A stretch of DNA of 64,000 nt, from NCBI GenBank assembly GCA_016859345.1, contig CM029126.1, positions 2,277,001 to 2,341,000 of the forward strand, read 5' to 3'. The notes below the pieces were generated by a model, which was given only the letters and a program-made list of their open reading frames with translations, did no database searches and was not told where the DNA came from. Numbering within the stretch: the first letter of the stretch is position 1; each line of letters opens with the position of its first letter. This document shows, piece by piece, positions 13,736 to 55,123 of the stretch. Both the position numbers and the translations under genes were made by a program. Origin of the DNA: Istiophorus platypterus. Lineage: Eukaryota > Chordata > Actinopteri > Istiophoriformes > Istiophoridae.

Positions 13736-14114
13736 TCACATAAAAAATGAATCCAGCTTCTCTTTGTTTCTCAACTTTGAAAACTGAAAAAAAAAAAAAG
13801 AAAAAAACTCATTTAATTGGATCTTTAACCTTCAGGCCATGTTTCCTCAACATTTTCTTGCTTTTAAGGGTGAAGCTATGTTTCCTTGAAACCCCTTGTC
13901 GTGAGTTGCTCTTCTCCAAGTCGAGAGCAGTTCAATCAAAGGGCGATTTGCCTCCTTCGGATGTTTTTTTAACGTAAATTAATTTAGAGACTCGAAAAGG
14001 GGAGAAACCTGTATTTCAAAAGAGAGAAGAAAGAGGCCAAATAAACAGAAACTTTGTTAATGAGATTTACATGGGTTCATTTTTCTTCTGCCTGGGAAAT
14101 CATCATCATCATCG

Positions 14115-14149
<35 letters not shown>

Positions 14150-14204
14150 GTTTTGGGGGATTTGTACCAGCAACCTTGGGGGTCAGGCGTCCTTCCCTCT
14201 GAGA
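13736..14204. other. Convergent intergenic gap between EAF1 and BMPER
   Basis: This short gap lies between the last EAF1 poly(A) hexamer and the first minus-strand BMPER hexamer (AATAAA at 14205-14210 on the minus strand). It contains an ATC/CAT microsatellite and otherwise AT-rich sequence. I see no gene. Confidence 0.5.
14099..14150. repeat. (ATC)n trinucleotide microsatellite
   Basis: About 17 copies of ATC/CAT with one GTC interruption near 14113. It lies in the gap between the convergent 3' ends of EAF1 and BMPER. Confidence 0.95.
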
Positions 14205-15283
14205 TTTATTAAAGTTAACGGGACTTTAAGGAGTAAAGACAGAAGTCAGAAACGAACTACGATAACATTATATTGCTGGTCTTAAATAATTATGGTCATG
14301 TGAAACATAGGTGTGGATGAACGGCCTTGGCTCGCCACCGACCACAACATCCTGTGCACCGAGCGCGGCAACAATACAGTACTTTTTCCCCCTGCGGTGA
14401 TTAAACAGCCAAGTCCCATTCGGGGCAATTCTCTTCAAAACAGCAACACAGAAGTACACTACAAATACATAAATAGCTTTTGTTTCCCTTTAAATCATTT
14501 ATAACTCAATTATAGTCATGATTCTGGCTCCTGCTACAACGTGTCATTTGACCGATAGATAAATTAACAACATCAACGACAAATAATAATAATAATAATT
14601 AGAACAATAATAATATAAAAGCTGTCTGTCTCTCATATAAATCTGGCTAGCTTACAGTATGAAATGATGGAACAGAGGATCACAAGGACAGTTTGACGAC
14701 GATGCACCAGAGGCCTCTCTCTGCTCCGTGGATCTCACCGCTCCGAACGCAGGCGCTCGGCTTTTCCCCCCAACGTTCGTGAGAGAAACTCGGCGGCTGC
14801 ATCGGCTCTGGCGGGAGCCCGCCAGCCCAAAATAGTGTCCCAAGGGTCTATGGCGGCGCATCCGACTTTCCTTTGGATAGCGGAGATGATTTAAAAAAAA
14901 AAAAAAAAAAAAAAATCCCCAAACGGGGGCCTCTGGGGGCCCTTCCTCTACCGAGAATGAGGTTAGCGCCTTCGGCTGTGGTGACTGGTACATCCTGACA
15001 GTACGTGACATGACACGGAGGCACAAGAAAGACAGAAGCCCCCCAAAAAAAAAATTAACAATGCTACCGTCACCATGGCATCACTCCACAAACGCGTCTT
15101 TTGCTCCGCTTCCTTGAAAAGATATGGACCCTGAGTGCGCATCGCGGCGTCCAATCTGCCGACCTCAGACCTTCCAAATGTCCTCCCAAACTCCTCTCGG
15201 CAAGTTTGGCCATTATAACTTTGAAACTAAATGACCCCCCCCCCCCAACACTCCCCCTCCCCCTCCCACCCGGGTCACAAGGG
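14205..15283 (-). other. Probable BMPER 3' UTR
   Basis: Minus-strand sequence following the BMPER stop codon. The first good AATAAA on that strand is at 14205-14210, giving a 3' UTR of about 1.07 kb. The region contains a T-run on the minus strand (A-run at 14893-14913 on plus) and a C-run at 15235-15246. No other gene is apparent. Confidence 0.5.
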
Positions 15284-46049
<30,766 letters not shown>

Positions 46050-46677
46050 CCTCGGGTTGGCTCCAGGAAAAGGAAAATTCAAGAAAGTATCAAAGAGTTT
46101 TTAGAAACCAAATCCAGAGGAGTGAACAACGCGCCCGAACCAGATCCACGTCCTGCGCCTCTTCCACGGGACCCGCGTTCTTTATTCCAGTCCGGGGGGG
46201 GGGGGCGTCAGCTTGCGCTAAAAATGCAAAGGAACGGTCGAGCGGACGCGTCCGGCGGCATTAAAATGACAAAGACGCGCCGCCGGGCAGGAGACTGCGG
46301 GGCTGCGCGTGGCGTGCGCGGGGAGCAGGAGCCCGAGGACTGATAGAAAAAAAAATCTGTCCCGGGTCCCGCAGATGTCAGAGACCCGAAAGGACGCGGG
46401 GGGGGGGGTCTCCGCTCCGGTGGCTCCACACCAGCGTGTCTGAGCTGATCCGGGCTCAGATAAAAACGCACACGTGCTGGTTCATCAGTTAAAAACCAAA
46501 CAAACAAACAAACAAACCCCCCCGGCTCCGACCCTGTTTGCGGACCAGTGAGTGAAGGGGGTCCGGTTCGTTCCGGTCCGGGACTAGACTGGTCTCAATC
46601 TGCGCTCCGAAATCCAGGAGTCCGTTTGGCGCATGGATGCTCGATGCCGACGGTCCGGGACTGAGGAGCGGACTGAG

Positions 46678-46790
46678 GTCTCTCTCTCTCTCTCTCTCCC
46701 TCTCTCTCTCCCTCTCTCTACAAGTGTTGCGAGCAGTGTAAAAGTCGACCTGCCTCTCCTCCTCCTCCTCCTCCTCCTCCTCCTCCTCCG
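46678..46790. repeat. (TC)n and (CTC)n simple repeats upstream of BMPER
   Basis: A CT dinucleotide tract at about 46679-46720 followed by about 11 CTC units at 46757-46789. This pyrimidine-rich stretch lies in the presumed BMPER promoter/5' UTR zone. Such tracts can bind GAGA-type factors, but nothing here shows that. Confidence 0.9.
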
Positions 46791-47069
46791 GTATTAAAGC
46801 GGACCTCTGGTGTCGGAGCGCACCATAAAGCCAGAAAGTCCTGCCTCCTCTGTGAAGCCCGGGACCTCCTCCTCCTGCCTCCAGACCTCTCCAACACCTC
46901 CTCCAGATCCTCTCTGGTCCTCGGCTAAAGACACCTCTCTGTCCTCCTCCTCCTCTTCCTCATGCAGACCGTCTCCAGAACCCGCAGAACTCCCTTTATT
47001 ATTTGTGTTTTTAAAAACCAGTGTCTCCGCCTGCAACTGAGCAGTACTGTAAAGTTGCGTGTGTGTGCC

Positions 47070-47118
<49 letters not shown>

Positions 47119-47572
47119 AGCCTCCTGCTTTGGGATCCAGTTTCATTACCAACAAACCCTGCGAGCTACATGTGCCTCATGCGCCCTAGTTGTAAATTTG
47201 AGTGATTTAGAGGAAGATGATAAGACGGAGGAGGAGGAAGAGGACAAGGGAGGACTGAGGTCCAGTGTAAATTTTCTGTTGAAGGTGGAGACAGAAGGAA
47301 ATTTTCCTCTAAAATACCCAAAATGTGAATAAATGAAAAAAAGGATTTCCCACATTCAGAATCTCCTTGGGAAAAGACTAGAATCTAGAAACGACTGTTA
47401 CAAAGAAAGAAACTTTTTGATTTGGAACACTTTCTTTTTTTAATATTAATAAACCAGCTGAATTTTCCTTCTTTCTTTCTCTGATACAGAACGTTTCTCT
47501 GTTTATTTAAACCGTCACTGATCTTTTTCACAGCTAGTCCCTCTTATCACTTCAGATATATTCATGTTTGTT

Positions 47573-47763
47573 TACATTACATGGCCAAAGGTATGTGGAC
47601 ACCCCTGTCACATGTGCACATCCACCGCTCTGGGGCTGTTTTTCAAGAAGGGAAATCATGATTCTGCAGTCTACCATGATAAGGCTGTTGGAGCAGATTG
47701 ATTCCCACAATCCTTCATGGGTGTAATGTTCAGGTGTCCACATACTTTTGGCCATGTCTTGTA
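47573..47763. mobile_element. Tc1/mariner-type MITE
   Basis: About 190 bp bounded by inverted repeats of about 30 bp. The left end reads ACATGGCCAAAGGTATGTGG and the right end is its reverse complement with a few mismatches. The TATGGCCAAAAGTATGTGGA-type terminus is characteristic of a fish Tc1-like family. There is no coding capacity; the interior keeps only fragments. Flanking TA duplication is plausible at both ends. Confidence 0.8.
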
Positions 47764-47889
47764 CTTTCCTGTTTCTTTGCAACATTTTACAGATCAAATA
47801 TCAAACCAGTGACGTTTTGTCGAATTGAATATTGATGCCTTATTTTTCAGTCGCCTCATTAATTCCCTCGCTCCTGTGCAAAATAAATC

Positions 47890-48020
47890 AGTCCTTGTCG
47901 TTGTCAAAGTGAGGTCCAGGACCCATTTGAGAGTCATGAAAGGGCCAAAGGTCAATGGTTCCCAAACTAGGGTCTGGGGAGACCCACTGGGGACACTGAT
48001 GTGGCCCTGACAGGATCCAC
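47890..48020. repeat. Possible dispersed repeat (GGTTCCCAAACTAGGGTCTGG)
   Basis: The phrase TCAATGGTTCCCAAACTAGG, preceded by GTCAAAGTGAGGTCCAGGAC, resembles a dispersed fish repeat. No termini can be defined. Confidence 0.3.
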
Positions 48021-48883
48021 AGTCAGACTGAGGAAGATCTCACCCATTGTTTTTTCTAATTTGGAGGAGAGAATTTCTCCATTGACACTTTCTATGCTGT
48101 GTCATACATAAGCAGAGACACAGATCTCAAACCTGTGATCTTCTCGACACGGAGCGATTTCAGCATCGCAGCTGAGGTCACGGCGAGCGTCGGTTTGCTG
48201 CTTCGCCTCGTGCGAACGCTGAGGACAGGTCTCTTTCTTCTCAAGTTCCACAGGCTCCTCCACCGTACGAGCCCGTCTGCGTCTCGGCATCATGTTGCCA
48301 TAAATCTGCAATCTGGAGTCGACATTAAAGTCTGTATGTGACAGATGAGGTTTGCATGACAGTATGTGTGAGTGTGTCTGTTCTCTTTAAAGTGAAGCTC
48401 CTCAGAAGCGCAGACAGGGAGGAAAAGCGAGTCTTCAAAGAAATAATTAGGACCCACGCGGCGGCTTTCAACCGAGCGCCGGCTGCCGCTCGATCTCTGC
48501 TGTGCTGCATGCTGGAAACACACACCAGCCGGGGCAGGGCCCAGGTGTGTGTGCGTGTGTGTGTGTGTGACAAAAAGACAGTGAGGGAGAGAGTTAAAAC
48601 ATAAAAGTATCAGAGAGTCTGTGTAAGTGCTGTAAAGAGAGAGGGACAACAAGAGAGTGTTTAAAGAAATTGTTAGAAAAGGAGTGTGTGTGTGTGTGTT
48701 TCAGGAGCTCAGAGCATCAGAGTGTGTTTTCATAGAAGAGCATGTGATTCTGCGTGTCAGTGTAAAGTGTGTGTTCAAAAGTTTTATAAAATTTGAGCCG
48801 ATTAGAGGTGAGGAATGTGTTAGAGAGTGTGTGTGAGGTTGAATTCCAATAATATTAGCCACTAGATGGCAACAGAGAAGGAG

Positions 48884-48920
<37 letters not shown>

Positions 48921-48955
48921 GGCAGGGAGTGACCTGGTCTGACCACGCACACACA

Positions 48956-49004
<49 letters not shown>
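48884..49004. repeat. TG array followed by CA array (inverted pair)
   Basis: (TG)n at 48884-48918 and (CA)n at about 48956-49004, separated by about 40 bases. The two arms are reverse complements and could pair in single-stranded form. Confidence 0.93.
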
Positions 49005-49006
<2 letters not shown>

Positions 49007-50179
49007 CGGCCCTGACACTCAACTTGAAATCCAAAGGAAGTGGACATTGTTGCATCTGAATTCACAATAGGTTATTTTAGCTTCTGTTTTTTTAACAAAG
49101 GGGTGCAAGGAACCTTAAAGAGAGTATGTAGACACTTTACGTTTGCCACCATCATAAACACCGTTTTCTGTGGTGCATGAGAGAATTTATGAAAAGCTGA
49201 GCTCCTCTCTGATGCGTCTGTATAAGAAAAAAGGGATTCAAGTCCTTTTCTTTACCCGTCAGAAACAAATTTTCTATCAAAAGATTTGAATTCGTATTAC
49301 AAAAGCAGTTGGTAACAGTCTAAGCAAAGGAGTCAGTCATTCATCACATGCATGATGAAGACAGAAAACCATATCTAGGGGGAAAAAAAGGACAGCTAAG
49401 AGAAGATGTGTTCTTCCACTGTGTTGAAAAAAAAGGAGGGATCATCTCTGTTTTTCAAAGGGCCTGGAGGAACGAAAGAGAGAGGAGCAGCTGAGATTGT
49501 AAATCCAGACGACTAAGTCCCAGATCTTTGTGTTGACACCAGAAATGACTGGGTGAGGAGGTGATGAGGAGGAGGAGGAGGAGGGCAGTTTCTATCCAAG
49601 ATGGAGTGTAATGGAGCTGCAGAACGGTACTTATACTTTAAGGACTTAGATGAGCAATTATCAATGGGCGAACAACTAGAAAAAGACAGATATGACCATT
49701 TTGAACACCAGGACTTTAAAGGGTGGATATCAGAGACTTTTTTTGTGGGCTCAGACTCTACCTGGCCAGTCGGTCCGATCTAAATCCAGTAATCGCCTCC
49801 AGTGAGATAAGATCTAACAAGGATCATTTCTAAGAATGGCTCATGTACTCATGCGTCTTATTTTCTCAACACATAAAGCCCTAAAAAAGCCCAGGAGAAA
49901 ACAGCTGACTTTTCTTAAAGGAAGCCATTAGTTTGGAGGAAACGGGGGAAACTACTGGGGGCTGGTTTCCCTCTCTGTGATGGAAGGAGCTTCTGCTGCT
50001 GCAGGACCGAGCTGGACCGAAGGAGATGTCCCCCTGTCCTCAGACCGGCGGCAGACGGTAGGCGGGGGGCCCCGGTGGCCCTGAGGTTAAAGCCCCCCGC
50101 AGCCGGCAGGTCTGGGCTCTGAGAGGCTAAAAGGGGGGGGGGGGGCCCAGCTGTCTGACTCAAGCCACACCAGCACTTA

Positions 50180-50350
50180 ATGGCCCGTTTCCACCGAAAA
50201 AGGAACCGTTCCACGAAATCTGGAACCTTTCTGTGTTTAAAGTGCAGGAACCAGGGTTTTAGATTGAGTTCCTCGTCCAAAAATAGTCCCTGTTCTGGGA
50301 GCAATATCTTCTAATGAGCCAGGAACTATTGAGCGGGAGTTTATGGTTCC
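50180..50350. repeat. Possible non-autonomous DNA-element fragment
   Basis: The phrase CCCGTTTCCACCGAAAAAGG, with an inverted-looking GGAACT/AGTTCC pattern downstream (CCAGGAACTATTGAGC), resembles a short fish DNA-transposon derivative. The right boundary is not clear. Confidence 0.3.
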
Positions 50351-52149
50351 ATACACATCAAACAAAAACTTTAATGACAAATTTTGTTAATTTTTTTATT
50401 ACACTTTTCTTGATACCATGATATGAGTGATGCTACTGCAAGTTGACAAAAGAATGATCACCCAGTCAGACAATTTCACCGAGAATCATTTAGCAAAAAG
50501 GCTTTTTTAGTATTTTTTGAATAACAAGCTCCCTTTCTTTTACTTTCCTAAACATTTAACTGGTATTAAATGATCAATAACTACTGTCAGTGTTGTGATA
50601 GCACCGCGGCTACATGCCAGCTTGAGAGATTCCTACGGAAGAAATGCAAAGATTTGTAGCTGTCTGAGAAGACTGAACCTGGGCCGGCACAACAACAAAA
50701 AGGAAAGAAAAATCGGATTTTACATGAAAAGCTACCAGACTCGGAGCTTTACAGAGCTTTCGTTGTGTTTGTCGGACACGGGCATCCATCACTGTCCCGT
50801 TGATCAATTGCTGTGCTATCGCCAGTCCCCAAATCGTACCTGGGCTTCCTCATCGGCAGCTTGTGTAAAAGCAAGACAAGGTGTCCGCTGTGAGTGGACT
50901 CAGACGGTGTATGTGGTGCTGTTTCCCCACCGAGGGGCGGGGGGGGCGGTTACTATCAAAACCTATCTCTGAAACGTTTCCCGTTACAGAAGCTAAACAT
51001 TGTCCGACTGCCGTTGCACTGCGACTTTAAAGGCACTTAAAGGAGGAACGGCGCAAAACACATTTCTGTTATTTTCTTAGGGACCTGAGAAGAGAAAAAT
51101 GGTAGAAAGCTGCATTAGAGGAGCTCGCAGCACTGAGTGGGAAGCATCTAGTGGATCAGTTATAACTGATGAGTTTCACTGTCAGTGCGTCTGACAGCTT
51201 AAGCACTGACGCTCCATATCCCGCAGCTACTGGACAGACCGAGGTCCCGAATGAGACCGAGCCGTCAGCAGAGGGTGGAACTACACAATAAAAAACACAA
51301 ATTTTGCCATTTAACTGCTCACGTCTTACAATCTTGTCCGTGCTATATACTGCGGATATTTTAGAAGTTTATGGAGCTTTTTTTAATTAACTATTTTACG
51401 TGCTTCTTCGAAAACTGATGAACACCCTGGAAACGTGAGAAAAAAAAATCGTAAATGAGTAAAGCTGAAGGTTTGATTGGCAAATATTTCAGGATGTAAA
51501 GAGGTGTTTTCCATGAGGGAGGAGAAGTATTATGTTACAGAAACCGCTGATTTAGTGTGGGAGGTCTGGGCTCTATCACACCCTGTACTCCTCTGGTTTT
51601 TACAGGCTTCTCATGGGGAAGCCGGGCTACGGAGTTAATCTGCTGGCGTGTGTCACCGTTGTCGGACAGAAGCCACGTAACTTATCTGCAGAGAGAGCCT
51701 GCTGTTCAGGAAGGAGGAAATGATTGCCTTTCTTGCCTTCTTGCAGGTTTCAAGGGCCCAGAGGTCATGAAAACTCACTCAGCACATAACTGACTTTATA
51801 AAGCCTCAGCTTGAGTGCGAAAATGAAAAACAGTCAAATTGCAGTGGCGGGGAGGGTTTTTTTACCTGCCATGATTACACTCTGGTGTAATCATGGAAGG
51901 TAAATCATGGAAGGTTTTCAGCTTCCTACCCGCTGCTCTGGACCTGAACATGAACTGGAGATCCTCATCCTGCTACCAGCAGAATCGGACTGGAAGTGTT
52001 GAATGTGGCTGGTTGTAAAGGTCAAAGAGAAAATATGGCTCAGGTGCAAAATTGAACTCAAAATGGAGCAAAAAATGGACTACTTCTACCGGTTACTGGT
52101 CTCTACTGGTCAGTTGAAGTAGGTGAGTCTGATTGTTTGATTTAAATCA

Positions 52150-52400
52150 TCCTAAGTGGCTCAGAAGGTAGAAGAGGTTGTCCCCTGATCACAGCGTTGG
52201 GGGTTTGATGCTTGCTGCCTCGTGTCCACATTATGAAGTCTTCTTGGGCAAGACATCAAACCCCCAGACTAGTCCTGATTGGCAGACAAGCAACCTGCCA
52301 TCTTGGTGTGTAGATGAGGGACACACTGTAAAGTGCACTGGACGAAAGCCAAATGTCAATGAAGCTATTTACCATTTAGTCAGTCACAGTAAATCACAGT
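52150..52400 (+). mobile_element. Degraded teleost SINE-like repeat
   Basis: Contains GTGGCTCAGAAGGTAGAAGA, CCCTGATCACAGCGTTGGG, TGCCTCGTGTCCACATTATG and CTTGGGCAAGACATCAAACC, a series of phrases common in teleost dispersed repeats whose head resembles tRNA box sequences (a GTGGCTCAG start and GGTTTGATGC like a B box). It then decays to CATTTACCATTTAGT-like ends. It is diverged, with no sign of recent activity. Confidence 0.6.
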
Positions 52401-52489
52401 GTCCTTTTCTTTGTGGGTTTTACTCACCCACTGACATTTTTAGTTCTCAGGATTTTACATAATGTGATTCACTAAAGAGTAACTGAGGT

Positions 52490-53160
52490 CAGAAAGGCTG
52501 ATGGCTCCAGTCAGCCAAGACCAGAAACCTGAGGCTGCAGCGGGAACAGGTTCACCAAAACTGGACCGTTGAGGACTGGAAAAACGTAACCCTGTCTGAG
52601 GGATCTGGATTCTGCTGAGGCAGCAGGTGGTCGGGTCCGAAGCTAGAGTGGTGGAACCCACACCAGCATTACACCAGAAGGGTATTTTTTCTTGGCCCTT
52701 AATACCGGTGAATCATGAGTATTGCTGCTGAATGTGTGCTTCCCTTCATGGCCACAGTTCACCATCTTCTAACGGCTACTTCCAGCAGGATAATGATCCA
52801 GGTCAAAAGTCAAAAGTTGTCTCCAACGGGTATCATGAACATGACGTGAGTTCAGTGGACTTCAGTGGCCTCCCCAGTCTCCAGATCTTGATCCAGTAGG
52901 ACTCCTTTGGGATGTGGTAGAACAGAAGATTGGCAGCATGAAAGCGCAGATGAAAAATCTGCAAAGAAAATCTGTAGAAAAGATGTGATGCATCACGTCA
53001 ACATGGACCAGAACCTCAGAGGGAAAATTCCCAACATCTGGTGGAATCCAGGCCACGAAGCACGAAGGCTGTTTGTGAGCAAAGGGAGGAACCGCCCTGT
53101 ATTAGTATGGTGTTCCTAATAAAGTGATGGTGAGTGTGTATTCTAATAAAGTGATCGTGA
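52490..53160 (+). mobile_element. Dead Tc1-like transposon, C-terminal transposase relic
   Basis: Plus-strand remnant of a Tc1/mariner-type transposase with several stops and frame breaks. Recognisable pieces in order: QNWTVEDWKNV near 52555-52590, GYFQQDND near 52777-52800 (around the second catalytic Asp), and WPPQSPDLDPVGLLWDVVEQ near 52866-52925 (the third catalytic region, family PQSPDLNPIE, with Glu replaced by Gly). It ends CTAATAAAGTGATGGTGAGTG, a typical 3' end of this family. That end is repeated in tandem just downstream (to about 53165). The 5' half is missing. Confidence 0.85.
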
Positions 53161-55090
53161 GTGTGTTTTCTTAACACATTAGAATTGAACGTAATCAAGG
53201 CTTTTAAGAATACTGATATTCTTGGGTAGCAGATTCTAGGGTTCTCTTAAAATTATAACACTTTCATGAATCATGAATTCTCAATAATGTTTTGTATATT
53301 TTTTTTTTACTATAAATCTCTGTGGTGGACATTTCCCTGCTGCTGGCACAAGACCAGACCAGATTAACAAAGGTGGTGGCAGTAACTGAATCTCCAACAT
53401 CCAGATGTGATACAATATTAAGCAAACTGTATAATACGCCTGCAGAAAATATGATCTAGCTGTGTTATTTTATTTCTGCTGGAGGTTTAGGCTTTTTGTT
53501 TTCTTTTATGGCCAATTTATTGAATATATTTTTTTCAAATAAAAATAAATAAAATCTTTAAATAATAGCTATGAAAATAAAGTGATACACGAATTTAGGG
53601 GTAGGTTTCCTAATCAAGGACCAAAATATTAAGTAGTGACAAGGCTCAAAAAACAGATTGAATACATTTTCTCTTTGCACATAGCAGAGAAAAACATGTT
53701 GTACAATCACTTAGGCCAAGAGAAACATTGAAATACCTGCGTTACCAGGGAAACAAACTATAATTTCTGGTAATTTTCCCCAGGGATCAAAACATGGGAT
53801 CAGTATTGTTCACGCAAAGAAGAAATCCGAGCCACTTAAGTTCCCCGTGGCAGAGGTGAAACGCTGCTGACACTGAAAAAATCTGCAGCGCGAGTAAAAT
53901 GATGCGGCAATTATCTGATCCCGTTTGTTTACGCCTTAAAGCCTGAGAGACAAAAATAACCTCCGACATAAAACCCACATTGAGACGGCTGCTCGGCGGC
54001 GTCTAAATCCGAACGGCTGCCACGGCCCCGGCTACGCTTTCATTGTTTTGCGTTTTTGTTTGATGTTTTTAACAGCTGGGTGTGTGCAGCCATGTTTGCC
54101 GGTTCCTCACATCAGGGCCGGTTTACTGGACCGAGGCGTGAACGACATCACTTAGACGTAAAAAAATAAATAAATAAAAAACAGGATCTGGAAAAGCGTT
54201 TAGACACGTAAATATAGAACACAGAGCGGCGAGTGGAAGGAGCGGGAGAGCGAAGCTCTGGAAGAATGAGAAAAAAAAAAAGAGAGAAAAGCAGCAGTGG
54301 AGAATCTGTTTTATGAGAGCAACGACCCTGGATGTCCACGCTGGTAGTCTCATTAAAGATCCAGATCTGAGCTCAGCGGGAGAAATCAGAACGGAGGGAA
54401 AAAAATACACAACAAACACAGGCAGCTACGCAGAAACACATAAAACAGCGTCAGAAACAGTCGCAGAAGAATGAAGGGACCCATCGCTTCCATCACGCGA
54501 CCGATGTGGCATCAGACACTCTCTGGCCGTACTTGTTTTATTCTACGCGGCACTTCGTCTTTATGTCGCAGCTGCGTTTGCCTAAACACATTAAGCTGAG
54601 CCTGATTTTTAACCCCCAACTAATTTCAGAGTCGTGAAAACTCTCCGCCGGATCGGCTGCGGTTTCCTCCTGCGGTTTGAGGTCACGGCGCCTGAACAAA
54701 GTGCCTGAGCGAGCGATGCCGTGATGTTACAGTGAAACCCGCCACAGACCAGATGGATATGACCGTCTGCACAATGTTGCTGCTCTCTCTCATTTTGTCG
54801 ACATTGTCGAAGACATGGTTTCCCTTGTTTGAATAAGCTTTATTGGCTCTGTCGCTTACGCGCTGACGTTCGCTGTGAGCTTCACGTCGTAGCTGGTCCA
54901 CCGATCTGTGTGGTACGAGAATAGAAACCACAGGTTCAAGCTTGTGAATGAACAAAGGTTAGAACACACTGTGGGAGTTAAGACAACGTACAAGGTTAAT
55001 AAGAACAGACAGTGTTTGTCCGTTGTTTCACCTTCTTCAGAGACTTTGGAAGGCGCTTAACAGAAACACACAAGAGAAAACTAGTTTTGT

Positions 55091-55120
<30 letters not shown>
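55091..55120. repeat. (TG)n microsatellite
   Basis: About 14 TG units. Confidence 0.95.

Positions 55121-55123
<3 letters not shown>

Noticed and set aside
50595..50972. Plus-strand frame of 125 codons with several cysteines
   Set aside because: The cysteine spacing fits no known module, and it lies in repeat-like DNA. Not enough to call a gene.
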